A stretch of 64,000 bases of DNA from Rhynchopus sp. YZ270_cl-10 (GCA_964035575.1 OZ037838.1:1116001-1180000); one strand, 5' to 3'; shown: positions 1 through 9,209, counted from the stretch's first letter. Numbers and translations: made by a program. Notes: generated by a model from the letters alone, not told the origin.

Positions 1-109
1 TTTCCCTCCCTCCCTGGCCGGACCCCAGGGAGTTTACTTTCCGCAAAAAAATTTTTTTTTGGCAAAGACAATTTTCAGCCAAAAAAAAATTTTTTTTTTG
101 GGCTCACAT

Positions 110-953
110 CAGGGCTTCCCGCAGGATCTGGGGTTTTGGCTTCCCAGGGGGACCAGCCAAAAAAAGGTGAAAAAAATTTTTTTTTCGCGCCTTGTTGTGT
201 GTGGTGTGTAGTACTAACGCTGACGCTACATTACGTTACGCGCCTCTACGCACTTTAAGCGGTCAAAAATCTTTTTTTTCGCCTCCGGCGAAAATGTCCC
301 GGTAAACCGTTAAAACTGCTGCATTCACTCGCATATTGCATATCATCTCACGTTCCCCACCTTTGCAGACATTTCCTAGTAGGGGACGAAAGTTGTTGGC
401 GAAGCCACGGTACGCAGCATTTCAAAATATTGTGCTTAAAATTGCACTATTTTACAGCCAAACTATGTCATGGGTGGCTTGCAATCTTGCGCCGCAGGCG
501 CACGGTACGCTACTTTTTTCCTTGGCCCCGAAGAGGCAGAAAATAGCGGTTGCAAAGAACCACGAGTATGCCTCATGAACAAAGTGACCCCGTCACAGCC
601 AGAACGCGACTCAATTGGTCAAACGCCGAAGGAAAAGGAAGCATGCAGCGTGGCGAAATAAGGCCTGAGCAGATAACTTGGGACTCCGCCGGTCGCTTTG
701 CAAATTCCATTATGGAAATCTGTCTTGGTCCGGAGGACTTTTTTGGTGCCATCTTTTCCCCCTGTTAGTTGCCTGTATTTGGATGCGCGGCGACGGGAGG
801 GTAGGAAAAGTTTAAAAAAAATGTGGAAAATTCCTAATAGGCAGCCTCGGAACACTCAACGGCAGGCTGGTCCCCCCTGGTCCCCCCTTATTTTTTTCTT
901 TTTTCCCCAGGGGGACCAGTGGTCCCCCCTGGTCCCCCCTGTGGGAAGCCCTG
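110..953. mobile_element. hAT-like non-autonomous DNA transposon (MITE)
   Basis: Terminal inverted repeats of 16 bp (left CAGGGCTTCCCGCAGG, right its complement with one mismatch) are flanked by a direct 6-bp duplication, tcacat, at 104-109 and 954-959. CAGGG-type termini are characteristic of the hAT superfamily, whose target duplications are mostly 8 bp but 5-6 bp in some groups. The interior has no convincing coding frame, and a second inverted GGGGGACCA block lies inside each end. The ends are seen directly; the superfamily is inferred. Confidence 0.7.
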
Positions 954-1018
954 TCACATGGGCCCAAAAATGCAACAAACCGAAAAATTTTGATGTTTTG
1001 AGCACCACATATTTACCA

Positions 1019-1300
1019 ACTGGTTACTTTCCCTTTGGGAAAGTGATCTCCCCGGGAAATCACTTTCCGGGGGGGGGAAAATAGCACTTTTTTGCATTTT
1101 AACGCTCGGGAAAGTGCCTAGTCGGGAGGTAAAGCCTCATCCCTCCCTCCCAAGGCCCCTCGGGAACCCCTCGGGAAAACAAAAAATGCCTCGGGCCTTC
1201 GGCCCTCGCTGCATTTTTTATTTTCCCTCTGGGATCCCTCGGGACCTATGGGAGGGAGGGAAATAGCTATTTTAGCACAGGCATTTTGGCCCAGGGGCAT
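1019..1300. repeat. GC-rich nested inverted repeats
   Basis: Short palindromic words built on GGAAAGTGA/TCACTTTCC and CCCTCGGGA recur in both orientations. They could form hairpins. There is no coding frame and no target duplication that I could define. Confidence 0.4.
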
Positions 1301-1319
1301 GCACTTGAAGCATGGCTAT

Positions 1320-1829
1320 TTAGTGTGTATGGGGCAGTGTTGTTTTGTTATGAATTCTCTTTGGTATTGTCGATCGCGGGTAGTTGTTCAACGCGAGGCT
1401 TGGATCTCTCCTGGGTTCATAAGTAGTATTTCTTCGGATGAAATGAACGTATGCTCGCTATAGATTTCCCGTCAACACAGCCTTTGATACTGGGATTACC
1501 CCTTCGACCCCTTAGTGGTAGTTAAATTCGATTGATATTTACATTCCTACAGATGAAAGAACAAGACACCACTTCTGTACCCGCGCATCAACATTTGTAG
1601 AAAATTTTGCACCCCAAACACCTTCAATAATGCCCGCCAAAAGGCGCCCCTTGTTGCTGGGAGTTTCTCATGTTTGATACCTGCACAGCAGGCATTCCTC
1701 TGAGTCCAACGCTGCTTGGCCTGTCTGCGGCGTTGCACCGAAGGTGCACATAGAGTTTTTGCATCGCATTCCCTAATGTATGGGGCACTCACACTTGAGG
1801 GCATGTGCCACTGCGCGGGTCTGAGTACC
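1320..1829. other. intergenic, nothing recognised
   Basis: Mixed-composition DNA. The short frames on both strands have no coding character, and I see no repeats or RNA motifs. Confidence 0.5.
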
Positions 1830-1837
1830 TGGGTACC

Positions 1838-2016
1838 CATAGCTGAGAATAAGCCGAGTCCCGGTACTGGGTACTAGGTACAGTAGGACTAGGACTAGGC
1901 CCCCACCCTCCCGCGACCGGGTCCCCGACCCGCTTTCAGGCGGACCACAGCGCCTTCACATATTGTGTCCCAGTCCGGCTGAGAACTCGGTTCCCCAAGT
2001 CTTATTTTCAGCTATG
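1838..2016. mobile_element. hAT-like MITE, same family as the one in UBL-propeller copy 5
   Basis: The ends CATAGCTGAGAATAAG and CTTATTTTCAGCTATG are inverted with one mismatch. The flanks are tgggtacc (1830-1837) and tgggtatc (2017-2024), an 8-bp duplication with one change, as hAT insertion makes. The right interior (about 1955-1983) matches the right interior of the element at 16096-16972 nearly base for base. This copy holds only a short GGTACT-type minisatellite, where the other has expanded to over 700 bp. Confidence 0.75.
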
Positions 2017-2094
2017 TGGGTATCTGGGCACCTGGGTCCTACAGAGGAACCTTAGGGGAACCGGTTCCTTACGGCGTTTGCACCTACAAGAAGC

Positions 2095-2280
2095 CTGTTG
2101 TTTTACTCTAATTAGACTATAATTAGAGTGTAGTTAGAGTCTAATTATGCTCTAACTGCACTCTAATTATAGTCTAATTGAAGAAAAGCGACTCTAATTA
2201 TACTCTAACTGGACTCTAACTGACTTGGCCCAAAATCCCAGACTCTAATTATACCCTAATACTCTAATTAGAGCGCTATG
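2095..2280. repeat. ACTCTAATTA tandem/palindromic repeat
   Basis: The 10-bp word ACTCTAATTA and its complement TAATTAGAGT recur about a dozen times, partly overlapping, with variants such as ACTCTAACT. No gene overlaps it. Confidence 0.7.
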
Positions 2281-2289
2281 TATAGGTTC

Positions 2290-2371
2290 CACAAAAAAAT
2301 ATCCAAAATCCTGGGACAAAGGACAGGTTTTAGCGCAAAAGCCTTGATTGAAACTGACCTTTTTTTTTTCT
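2290..2371. repeat. interspersed repeat R1, copy 1
   Basis: About 80 bp, matching 4333-4410 almost exactly up to a common T-run. A polypyrimidine end on one side suggests a retroposed short RNA read on the opposite strand, but two copies are too few to define ends. Confidence 0.55.
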
Positions 2372-3070
2372 TCTATTGTTGAGTCGTTTTATTTACTTCT
2401 GTTTTGGGTTTATTTCCTCCCCTCTTCGTTTTATCAGGTTTCCGGTTAGTGTTGTCTTTCCCTCTTTGTTTTACCTTCTTTTTTGTCCTTGGTGATGGCG
2501 ACAAAAAAACAAAATAAATCTATTCTGCAGTTCCTCAACGGGGAATTTTTTTTGCAATGCAGGATTGTCGCAAATCTCACTTTCTTATCAGACAAAAAAA
2601 AACATTTTTCTTCCAGTTCGAAATTCAAAAAATACAAAAAAAGGGGGTGCTGATTTTTCTTCCAATTTCATGGTTTCTCCTTCCCCTTATTCACAGAAGC
2701 GACTGGTCGATCCCAAGGGACGACAAACTCCAGCACCACGTACGGCTTCCCGAGCCTCCTTCCCCTTGCAACACTCAGGCGCAACAAATCCTTGCTCGGG
2801 TCCAGCTTGTTCGACACCACCCTCATCATAAATCTATTTCTACTCGTCCATTCAGAGTGGTAGATAACTTGTATTGTTGATATTGTATTGTTCCAAGGCA
2901 ATCCAACATGGGGCCATGAACGGGGAGATATTTTTTCACTAGCTCTCAGTAAGCTCACAACCGGTTGCGTGCCCCACGGAGACGATCATAGAGGGCCTAA
3001 ACATGCTCTGTGTTTGCTTTTGCCGTTTTTCTTTGATACACCATCCTGTGAAAGACGTCACGTCTAATCT
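2372..3070. other. intergenic, no gene recognised
   Basis: T-rich DNA containing short frames on both strands with no domain, no paralogue in the window and no splice context. Nothing else was seen. Confidence 0.45.
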
Positions 3071-3074
3071 TTGC

Positions 3075-3118
3075 GAGCACAGTCCAGGGTGGCTACACTA
3101 ATACAACCGAGTTTTCAA
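3075..3118 (+). repeat. short repeat with A-rich 3' end, copy a
   Basis: The core GGTGGCTACACTAATACAAC followed by a GTTTTCAA end recurs at 9315, 39534, 48790 and, on the other strand, 52698. Here it lies 12 bp upstream of the first UBL-propeller ATG, so it may have replaced the normal leader of that gene. Confidence 0.55.
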
Positions 3119-3130
3119 GTAAACAAAACT

Positions 3131-4276
3131 ATGATGGATGTGACCTTTGTGCTGGAAGAGTCAGGCGTGACTGCGACAGTGGAGGTGCCGTGCGAGGCGG
3201 ACGTTGCAGCGGCAAAGGAGGTTGCGTGCACGGCGCTTGCTGTCTCGCCTGCGTCTGTCGAGATGCGCATCGGCACGCAGGTGCTGGAGGGGACGTGCCG
3301 TCTGCAGGACACTGCGTTTGATGCAGGGGTGCAGGTTGTGCTTGCCCGCCCTCGCTTTGCCGACATCAAGTGTCCTGCTGAGTACAGTGCAGAGGTGCCA
3401 ACTGATGTGAAGCGGGCAAATATAATTAACGTATCGCTGTCTCCTTATGGAGCACTCTGCCTCTTTTCACAGAAGGAAGGCTACTATGTCACCGGCTTCG
3501 ATACAGAAACCTTCAGCCCTGCCTTCACGTTCAAAGTAGACGTTCGAGTGTGGGGCACGCCTGCCATCTCACGGTGCAGGACACGCTGCTACCTGCCGTG
3601 CAGCAAGCGAGGCCTTTTCGAGGTTGCGCTTCCGGGTGGGGAGGTGCTCCGCAAAGTCGACCCCTCCTCCGCAGTGGTGGCGTGTGGCGGTGTTGTTATC
3701 TCAAAGGGTTACGGTGGCGTCTCTGTGTATGATGAAGACCTGACGTTGCTCCGCTCTCTCGCGCACAAAGGGTGTGGGAGTGTGGCAGTGTCGGACTGTG
3801 GTGGGTGGGTGGTCACCTCCTCTTTAGGGGAAGAGGCACGTCTGTGGGATGTGAACACAGGTGAAGCTGTGGCATGTGTGCCGGTGGGGTGGCAGCACGG
3901 AGTGGCGCTTTCACGGTCTGCCTCTGTCTTTGCTGCGGTGGGGGAGGACGACACCGTGCACCTCTATGATTGGAGTGGTGCGGCTCTTCGCAGTGTTGAT
4001 GTGGATGGGCATACCGGGCGCATGCAGTTCACACCATGTGGGAAGTACCTTGTGGTCAAGGTGGCTGTTACCAGAGATGATGACGAACGTCACACACAAC
4101 TGCACCAGTATGATGTGGTGACCATGTCTTGTGTGCATGTGATCCCGCAAACCTATGGTGGGTCATTTGCAATATCACCGTGTTCTCGTGTGGTTGTGTT
4201 CGGGTGTGAGAACGAAAGCATCGATCCAACAAGCGGCATTGTAACAAGGCACCTGTACCCATACAACAGTGAGTGA
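3131..4276 (+). CDS. UBL-beta-propeller family, copy 1
   Basis: 381 aa. Residues 1-85 form a ubiquitin-like module. Two strands ([21 protein letters not shown]) lead into an Ala-rich helix, then a [13 protein letters not shown] segment that lines up with the GKQLEDGRTLSDY region of ubiquitin, ending VQVVLA. It lacks the terminal Gly-Gly, so it is probably not conjugated. Residues 86-381 are WD40-like blades marked by SVYDEDLTLL, VAVSDCGGW, ARLWDVNTGE, VHLYDWSGA, MQFTPCGKYL, HQYDV and FAISPCSR. There is no signal peptide or membrane span, so it is probably cytosolic. I start at the MMDV double ATG because every paralogue is conserved from there and not upstream. The gene ends LYPYNSE. Residues around ISRCRTRCYLPCSKRGLF recur in copy 13. 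Function unknown; the fold assignments are by eye. Confidence 0.85.
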   Translation: MMDVTFVLEESGVTATVEVPCEADVAAAKEVACTALAVSPASVEMRIGTQVLEGTCRLQDTAFDAGVQVVLARPRFADIKCPAEYSAEVPTDVKRANIINVSLSPYGALCLFSQKEGYYVTGFDTETFSPAFTFKVDVRVWGTPAISRCRTRCYLPCSKRGLFEVALPGGEVLRKVDPSSAVVACGGVVISKGYGGVSVYDEDLTLLRSLAHKGCGSVAVSDCGGWVVTSSLGEEARLWDVNTGEAVACVPVGWQHGVALSRSASVFAAVGEDDTVHLYDWSGAALRSVDVDGHTGRMQFTPCGKYLVVKVAVTRDDDERHTQLHQYDVVTMSCVHVIPQTYGGSFAISPCSRVVVFGCENESIDPTSGIVTRHLYPYNSE

Positions 4277-4332
4277 TGTTTCGCGGGGCTTCGCGCTAAC
4301 TTTGGGAAAATAATCTAAAAAATACGGTCATA

Positions 4333-4410
4333 CCACAAAAATATCCAAAATCCTGGGACAAAGGACAGGTTTTAGCGCAAAGCCTGCTTAAAACCGACCT
4401 TTTTTTTTTC
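4333..4410. repeat. interspersed repeat R1, copy 2
   Basis: Matches 2290-2371 through ATATCCAAAATCCTGGGACA and the adjoining AGGACAGGTTTTAGCGCAA, again ending in a T-run. It sits directly beside the TA-flanked element at 4416. Confidence 0.55.
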
Positions 4411-4415
4411 TTTTA

Positions 4416-4534
4416 CCGACCCTCCCCCGTGAAATTGTCCCCCCCCCAAAAAAAAAAAAAAAAACCGGTATTTTGCCCCGACGGACAATTTCAAGGGGTT
4501 CGGAGAGGGGTACAATTTCACGGGGGAGGGTCGG
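4416..4534. mobile_element. 119-bp TA-flanked MITE
   Basis: Near-perfect terminal inverted repeats of about 23 bp (left begins CCGACCCTCCCCCGTG, right is its complement) lie between TA dinucleotides at 4414-4415 and 4535-4536, as in Tc1/mariner-type insertions. The centre is a C-run followed by an A-run. A solo right half of the same element occurs at about 15508-15533. Confidence 0.65.
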
Positions 4535-4679
4535 TATTAGAACAAATACTTTGGTGGGAAATGATTCAAACATCTGAGACTTTTTGTTTATTCCCCTCCC
4601 CTTCTATGGTGCACTCACCTCATTTCTGTACTTCAGGCTAAGAGGTTTTTCCCCTTTTGACATCTATTTCTCGATGTTT

Positions 4680-4866
4680 ACTTTCAGATATTTTGAGGAT
4701 AACGACCACACCACCCTTTACCTCTTTTTTTTCACTTTTGCTTTGTTAAAACCCTCTTCTGTTGGTGGAAACTACAGACACAACGAAAATATCGCAAACA
4801 CACAAAACAAAACAACCCACACCACATCTCCTCCCAACAGAGGTGGAACAAGAAGAAGACAAAACA
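4680..4866 (+). other. type B leader of the UBL-propeller family
   Basis: This upstream block is shared by copies 2, 3 and 10, and its 3' half by copies 5, 7 and 9. It comprises a TTTTGAGGATAACGACCA word, a T-rich stretch, AACCCTCTTCTGTT, an A/C-rich stretch, then CAACAGAGGTGGAACAAGA and the ATG. The pyrimidine tract followed by CAACAG resembles a 3' splice site (cis or trans), which could define the mRNA 5' end. It is conserved enough to hold promoter or leader elements, but none is identifiable by eye. Confidence 0.45.
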
Positions 4867-6006
4867 ATGATGGATGTGACCTTTGTACTGGAAGAGTCAG
4901 GCGTGACTGCGACAGCGGAGGTGCCGTGCGAGGCGGACGTTGCAGCGGCAAAGGAGGTTGCGTGCACGGCGCTTGCTGTCTGGCCTGCGTCTGTCGAGAT
5001 GCGCATCGGCACGCAGGTGCTGGAGGGGACGTGCCGTCTGCAGGACACTGCGTTTGATGCAGGTGTGCAGGTTGTGCTTGCCCGCCGCTTTGCCGACATC
5101 AAGTGTCCTGCTGAGTGCAGTGTAGAAGTGCCAACTGATAGGCGGGGGATAAATTATAATCGTTTATCGTTGTCTCCTTGTGGAGCACTCTGCCTCTTTT
5201 CACAGGAGGATGGCTATGTGACCGGCCTCGATACAGAAACCTTCAGCCCTGCCTTCAAGTTCAAAGTGGACATTGTGTGTGACATTTCGATGTCCGGTGT
5301 GCCTGTCATCTCACGGTGCAAGACACGCTGCTACCTGGCGTGCAAGGCAGAAGGTATGCACGAGGTTGCGCTTCCGGGTGGGGAGGTGCTACGCAGAGTA
5401 GAAGGACACTCGTTCGAAGCGTTCGCATGTGGCGGTATTGTTGTCTCCCAAGGCAAAGACGGCGTCTCTGTGTATGACGAAGACCTGACGTTGCTCCGCT
5501 TTCTCTCGTACGAAGCGTGTAATAGAATGGCTGTGTCGCACTGTGGTGGGTGGGTGATCACCTCCTCCAGCAGGGAGAAGAAGGCACGTCTGTGGGATGT
5601 GAACACAGGTGAAGTTGTGGCATGTGTGCCTGCGGATGGGGGTGGTGTCGCGCTTTCATGGTGTGCCTCTGTCTTTGTTGTGGAGTGCGATGACGAAGTG
5701 CAGCTCTATGACTGGAGTGGTGCGGCTCTTGGCAGCTTTGCAAAGGAGCAGTGTCTAGTCTTTGCCGTGCAGTTCACTCCATGTGGGAAGTACGTCGTTG
5801 TTACGTTTGATAACTATGGTGATCTATTTTGTGATGAGTATACTCTGCACCAATATGACGTGGCGACCATGTCCTGTGTGCGTGTGATACAGGACACCAA
5901 CGGTATATTTGCGATATCGCCGTGTTCACGTGTGGTTGTGTTCAAGGCAGCAGGAGGTGACGCAGGAAGTGACGTCCTTGTGACACAACATCTGTACCCC
6001 TACTGA
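4867..6006 (+). CDS. UBL-beta-propeller family, copy 2
   Basis: 379 aa. The UBL carries three of the few substitutions in the family: Val to Ala in TATAEVPCEAD, Ser to Trp in LAVWPAS, and Tyr to Cys at its last residue (CPAEC). The propeller begins VEVPTDRRGINYN, a variant of the segment in copies 1 and 6. The fifth blade (VQLYDWSGAALGSFAKEQ) resembles copy 4 rather than copy 1. Like copy 4 it stops earlier, ending LYPY, and is followed by a TGAGTACTGCGG-type block. The leader is type B. Intact, with no transposon; probably expressed, but that is inference. Confidence 0.85.
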   Translation: MMDVTFVLEESGVTATAEVPCEADVAAAKEVACTALAVWPASVEMRIGTQVLEGTCRLQDTAFDAGVQVVLARRFADIKCPAECSVEVPTDRRGINYNRLSLSPCGALCLFSQEDGYVTGLDTETFSPAFKFKVDIVCDISMSGVPVISRCKTRCYLACKAEGMHEVALPGGEVLRRVEGHSFEAFACGGIVVSQGKDGVSVYDEDLTLLRFLSYEACNRMAVSHCGGWVITSSSREKKARLWDVNTGEVVACVPADGGGVALSWCASVFVVECDDEVQLYDWSGAALGSFAKEQCLVFAVQFTPCGKYVVVTFDNYGDLFCDEYTLHQYDVATMSCVRVIQDTNGIFAISPCSRVVVFKAAGGDAGSDVLVTQHLYPY

Positions 6007-6301
6007 GTGATGCAGTCCACCCTTTGTGGGAAGTACCTCCTCGCTGTCGCTGAGTACTGCGGTGTGTTGCTATCGTGCGTTGCATCAGTATTTGCGTTGC
6101 ACCCTCGACTTACTAACCTGTGAGGGAATTTATTTTGAGATATTTTGAGATAACGACCACACCACCCTTTACCTTTATTTTTCACTTTTGCTTTGTTAAA
6201 ACCCTCTTCTGTTCGTGGAAACTACAGTCGCAACGAAACCATCACAAGCACACGAAACACACCTCCCAACAGAGGTGGAACAAGAGGAAGAAGACAAAAC
6301 A
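6007..6301 (+). other. intergenic: post-gene block plus type B leader
   Basis: After copy 2 comes a block with GAGTACTGCGGTGTGTTGC and GTTGCATCAGTATTTGCGTT. The same block is found at 9038-9153 and, in part, at 22283-22340, 26660-26725 and 29000-29040. The type B leader of copy 3 follows directly, so the end of one copy and the start of the next form one repeated unit. Confidence 0.5.
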
Positions 6302-7456
6302 ATGATGGATGTGACCTTTGTGCTGGAAGAGTCAGGCGTGACTGCGACAGTGGAGGTGCCGTGCGAGGCGGACGTTGCAGCGGCAAAGGAGGTTGCGTGC
6401 ACGGCGCTTGCTGTCTCGCCTGCGTCTGTCGAGATGCGCATCGGCACGCAGGTGCTGGAGGGGACGTGCCGTCTGCAGGACACTGCGTTTGATGCAGGTG
6501 TGCAGGTTGTGCTTGCCTCCACTCGCTTGGCCAACATCAAGTGTCCTGCTGAGTACAGTGAGGATGTACAACACCTGTCACTGTCGCGTTGTGGAACGCT
6601 TTGCGTTTTTTGGAAGCGCAGTGGGCGTGTTGCCACTGTTGGTGGCTTCGACACAGAAACCTTCGACACAGTCTTCTCTTTTGAAGTGGACTTCCAAGCG
6701 GTCGCTGCGCCTGCCATCTCGCAGTGCAAGACACTCTACTACGTGCCGTGCAGGACATACTTTCTCAAGCTCGCGCTTCCAGACGGGGAGGTGCTCCGCA
6801 AAGTCGACGGTACCTCGAACGCAGTGTTCTCCTGTGGCAGTGTTCTTCTCTCCCAGGATGACGACGGCGTCTCTGTGTATGACGAAGACCTGACGTTGCT
6901 CCGCTCTCTCTCGCACGAAGGGTGGTGGGACGTGGCAGTGTCTGACTGTGGTGGGTGGGTGATCACCTCCTCCGCTTCCTGGGAGAACGTACGGCTGTGG
7001 GATGTGAACACCGGTGAAGCTGTGGCGTGTGTACAGTTTGGTGGGTGCGCGCTTTCACGACGTGCCTCTGTCTTTGCTGTACGGGACGAATGCAGCGTGC
7101 AGCTCTATGATTGGAGTGGTGCGGCTCTTCGCAGTCTTAATGTGGGTGACGGTAGGGAGGTCAAAGGCATGCAGTTCACACCGTGTGGGAAGTACCTTGT
7201 GGTCAAGGTGGGTGTTGCGGTATACACACGCATATATGATGAAGATGGTAGTAACGAAGAGCATGATGGTTTCGAGGGACGACTGCACCAGTATGATGTG
7301 GCGACCATGTCCTGTGTGCGTGTGATCCCGCACACCTATGTTCAGTCGTTTGCGATATCACCGTGTTCACGTGTAGTTGTGTTTGAGTGTGAAGGCAAAA
7401 GCGATACACCAGCAGTCATTGTAACAAGGCATCTGTACCCATACAACAGTGAGTGA
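6302..7456 (+). CDS. UBL-beta-propeller family, copy 3
   Basis: 384 aa. The UBL ends LASTRLANIK, the most divergent version of that linker. The first blade (SLSRCGTLCVFWKRSG) belongs to the SRCGTLC group. A distinctive insertion, VGVAVYTRIYDEDGSNEEHD, lies before the HQYDV blade and makes one propeller loop longer and acidic. It ends LYPYNSE like copy 1, followed by a TGATGTTTTGC flank. Intact. The framework Cys, Trp and Asp positions are all kept, so the propeller probably folds. Confidence 0.85.
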   Translation: MMDVTFVLEESGVTATVEVPCEADVAAAKEVACTALAVSPASVEMRIGTQVLEGTCRLQDTAFDAGVQVVLASTRLANIKCPAEYSEDVQHLSLSRCGTLCVFWKRSGRVATVGGFDTETFDTVFSFEVDFQAVAAPAISQCKTLYYVPCRTYFLKLALPDGEVLRKVDGTSNAVFSCGSVLLSQDDDGVSVYDEDLTLLRSLSHEGWWDVAVSDCGGWVITSSASWENVRLWDVNTGEAVACVQFGGCALSRRASVFAVRDECSVQLYDWSGAALRSLNVGDGREVKGMQFTPCGKYLVVKVGVAVYTRIYDEDGSNEEHDGFEGRLHQYDVATMSCVRVIPHTYVQSFAISPCSRVVVFECEGKSDTPAVIVTRHLYPYNSE

Positions 7457-7918
7457 TGTTTTGCAAGGGGTAGGAGGGTGGTGACTGTAATTCTGACAGA
7501 AGGGGACAGTGCAAGTGTCTGCAGAGGGTATACCATCAACTGCATAGGCCACACCGTGAATCTAGCTCAAGCGGATGGCTTTTCACACATAACACACAGC
7601 GGCTTCGTTGTTGTTGTGTATTTTATTCACGTTGATATTGTTTCTTGTTCACTCTTTCTTGACTCTTTCCTGTGGAAATGGACTTCAAGACACACATAAT
7701 CCCCCCCAGTGAACCGTTGTGACCGTTCTGCCTAGGCAGTCGTGGACAGCGTTGTCATGTCAGGTCCTGGGGTGTCTTTGACACACATCTCCTGTGTGTG
7801 TGTATTTGCAGGGTATCTTCAAATTGCTTGCTTTGTCAGAGTTTGTTGAAACACGTATTCAACCCACCAACCTTCTTGACACAACCATCACATCAAACAC
7901 AACAGACCCCTAAACAAT
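7457..7918. other. intergenic with type C leader
   Basis: Mostly unique sequence. The last 55 bp (CACAACCATCACATCAAACA, then CAGACCCCTAAACAATATG) match the leader of copy 8 and more loosely copy 6; I call this type C. No gene seen. Confidence 0.45.
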
Positions 7919-9037
7919 ATGATGGATGTGACCTTTGTGCTGGAAGAGTCAGGCGTGACTGCGACAGTGGAGGTGCCGTGCGAGGCGAAGGTTGCAGCGG
8001 CAAAGGAGGTTGCGTGCACGGCGCTTGCTGTCTCGCCTGCGTCTGTCGAGATGCGCATCGGCACGCAGGTGCTGGAGGGGACGTGCCGTCTGCAGGACAC
8101 TGCGTTTGATTCAGGGGTGCAGGTTGTGCTTGCCTGCCCTCGCTTTGCCGACATCAAGTGTCCTGCTGAGTACGATACACAGAGCACTGTGCAAAGTTTC
8201 TCACTGTCTCCTTGTGGAACGCTCTGCCTCATCGTGACTGACTCAGGTGCACGTATTGCTGGCGTCGGATTCGATACAGAAACCTTCAACACCGCCTTCT
8301 CGTTTGAACCTGGTTGCCTCGCAGCACCGGCCATCCAACGGTGCAAGACACGCTGCTACCTCGCGTGTGGGCGTGATTTACGCATGGTTGCGCTTCCGGG
8401 TGGGGAGGTGCTCCGCAAAGTTACAGGAAGCTCGACAGCAGTGTTCGCCTGTGGTGGTGTTGTTGTCTCCCAGGGCAGAGACGGTGTCTCTGTGTATGAC
8501 GAAGGCCTGACGTTGCTCCGCTCTATCTCGCATAAGCGGTGCAGTAAGGTGGCAGCGTCGGACTGTGGTGGGCGGGTGATCAGCTACTCCTGGGAGGAGA
8601 AGAAGGCATGTCTGTGGGATGTGAACACAGGAGAAGCTGTGGCATGTGTGGAAAGCATGCCTCCGCAAGCGTGGGAAGTAAGGCTAGCGCTTTCACGGTC
8701 TGCCTCTGTCTTTGCTGTGGGTTCTTCTCAAGAAGTGCAGCTCTATGACTGGAGTGGTGCGGCTCTTGGCAGCATTAAAAAGGAGCATTACCTTGTCGAA
8801 GACGTGCAGTTCACTCCCTGTGGGAAGTATGTCGTCGTTCATTTTATGGAAGAATCAAGGCCTGAGGGCGAACCTTCACTCCTCTACCAGTATGATATGT
8901 CTACCATGTCCTGTGTGCGTGTGATGCCAGAATGCTGCGGTGATGGGTCATTTGCGATATCACCGTGTTCACGTGTGGTTATGTTTGAGACAGCAGAAAG
9001 TGCCGTCCTTGTGACGAGGCATCTGTACCCCTACTGA
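7919..9037 (+). CDS. UBL-beta-propeller family, copy 4
   Basis: 372 aa. UBL variants are Asp to Lys (CEAKVAAA, shared with copy 13), FDSG and LACPRF. The first blade reads SLSPCGTLCLIVTDSG. A Glu to Gly change (VYDEGLTLL) and WVITSS to RVISYS alter two otherwise fixed framework blocks, so this copy is slightly relaxed. The blade LYDWSGAALGSIKKEHYL pairs it with copy 2. It ends LYPY with the TGAGTACTGCGG flank. Uninterrupted frame. Confidence 0.85.
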   Translation: MMDVTFVLEESGVTATVEVPCEAKVAAAKEVACTALAVSPASVEMRIGTQVLEGTCRLQDTAFDSGVQVVLACPRFADIKCPAEYDTQSTVQSFSLSPCGTLCLIVTDSGARIAGVGFDTETFNTAFSFEPGCLAAPAIQRCKTRCYLACGRDLRMVALPGGEVLRKVTGSSTAVFACGGVVVSQGRDGVSVYDEGLTLLRSISHKRCSKVAASDCGGRVISYSWEEKKACLWDVNTGEAVACVESMPPQAWEVRLALSRSASVFAVGSSQEVQLYDWSGAALGSIKKEHYLVEDVQFTPCGKYVVVHFMEESRPEGEPSLLYQYDMSTMSCVRVMPECCGDGSFAISPCSRVVMFETAESAVLVTRHLYPY

Positions 9038-9154
9038 GTACTGCGGTGTGTTGCTATCGTGTGTTGCATCAGTATTTGCATTGCGCCCTCGACCTACTAG
9101 CCTGTGAGGGAATTCATTTTCGGATATTTTGAGGATAACGACCACACCACCCTT
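9038..9154 (+). other. type B leader fragment without a gene
   Basis: The GAGTACTGCGGTGTG block and the start of the type B leader (GAGGATAACGACCACACCAC) are present. The leader breaks off at CCCTT, where other copies continue with TTACCTC, and unrelated sequence starting CTGATGAG follows. This marks a rearrangement or insertion junction. Confidence 0.55.
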
Positions 9155-9209
9155 CTGATGAGCGCGGTCGAAGGGCACTTTTGCTGGTCAGGGAGCAGAC
9201 CGCCGAAAC
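9155..9209 (+). ncRNA. hammerhead-ribozyme-like core (partial)
   Basis: CTGATGAG (9155-9162) is followed by GCGGTC (9164-9169). Its exact complement GACCGC is at 9198-9203, then C-GAAA-C at 9204-9209. This is the order of the hammerhead core CUGAUGA, helix II, GAAA, including the closing G-C pair, with one bulged C and a long 28-nt loop. I cannot find convincing helix I and III partners or a cleavage site in the right place, so it may be an inactive remnant or chance. Confidence 0.3.

Noticed and set aside
3115-3369. Long open frames on the - strand and in the second + frame across every UBL cassette (Arg/Cys-rich and Ser/Thr-rich proteins)
   Set aside because: They are shadows of the UBL codons. 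They recur only because the cassette is duplicated, they lose frame at the UBL border, and they resemble no protein.
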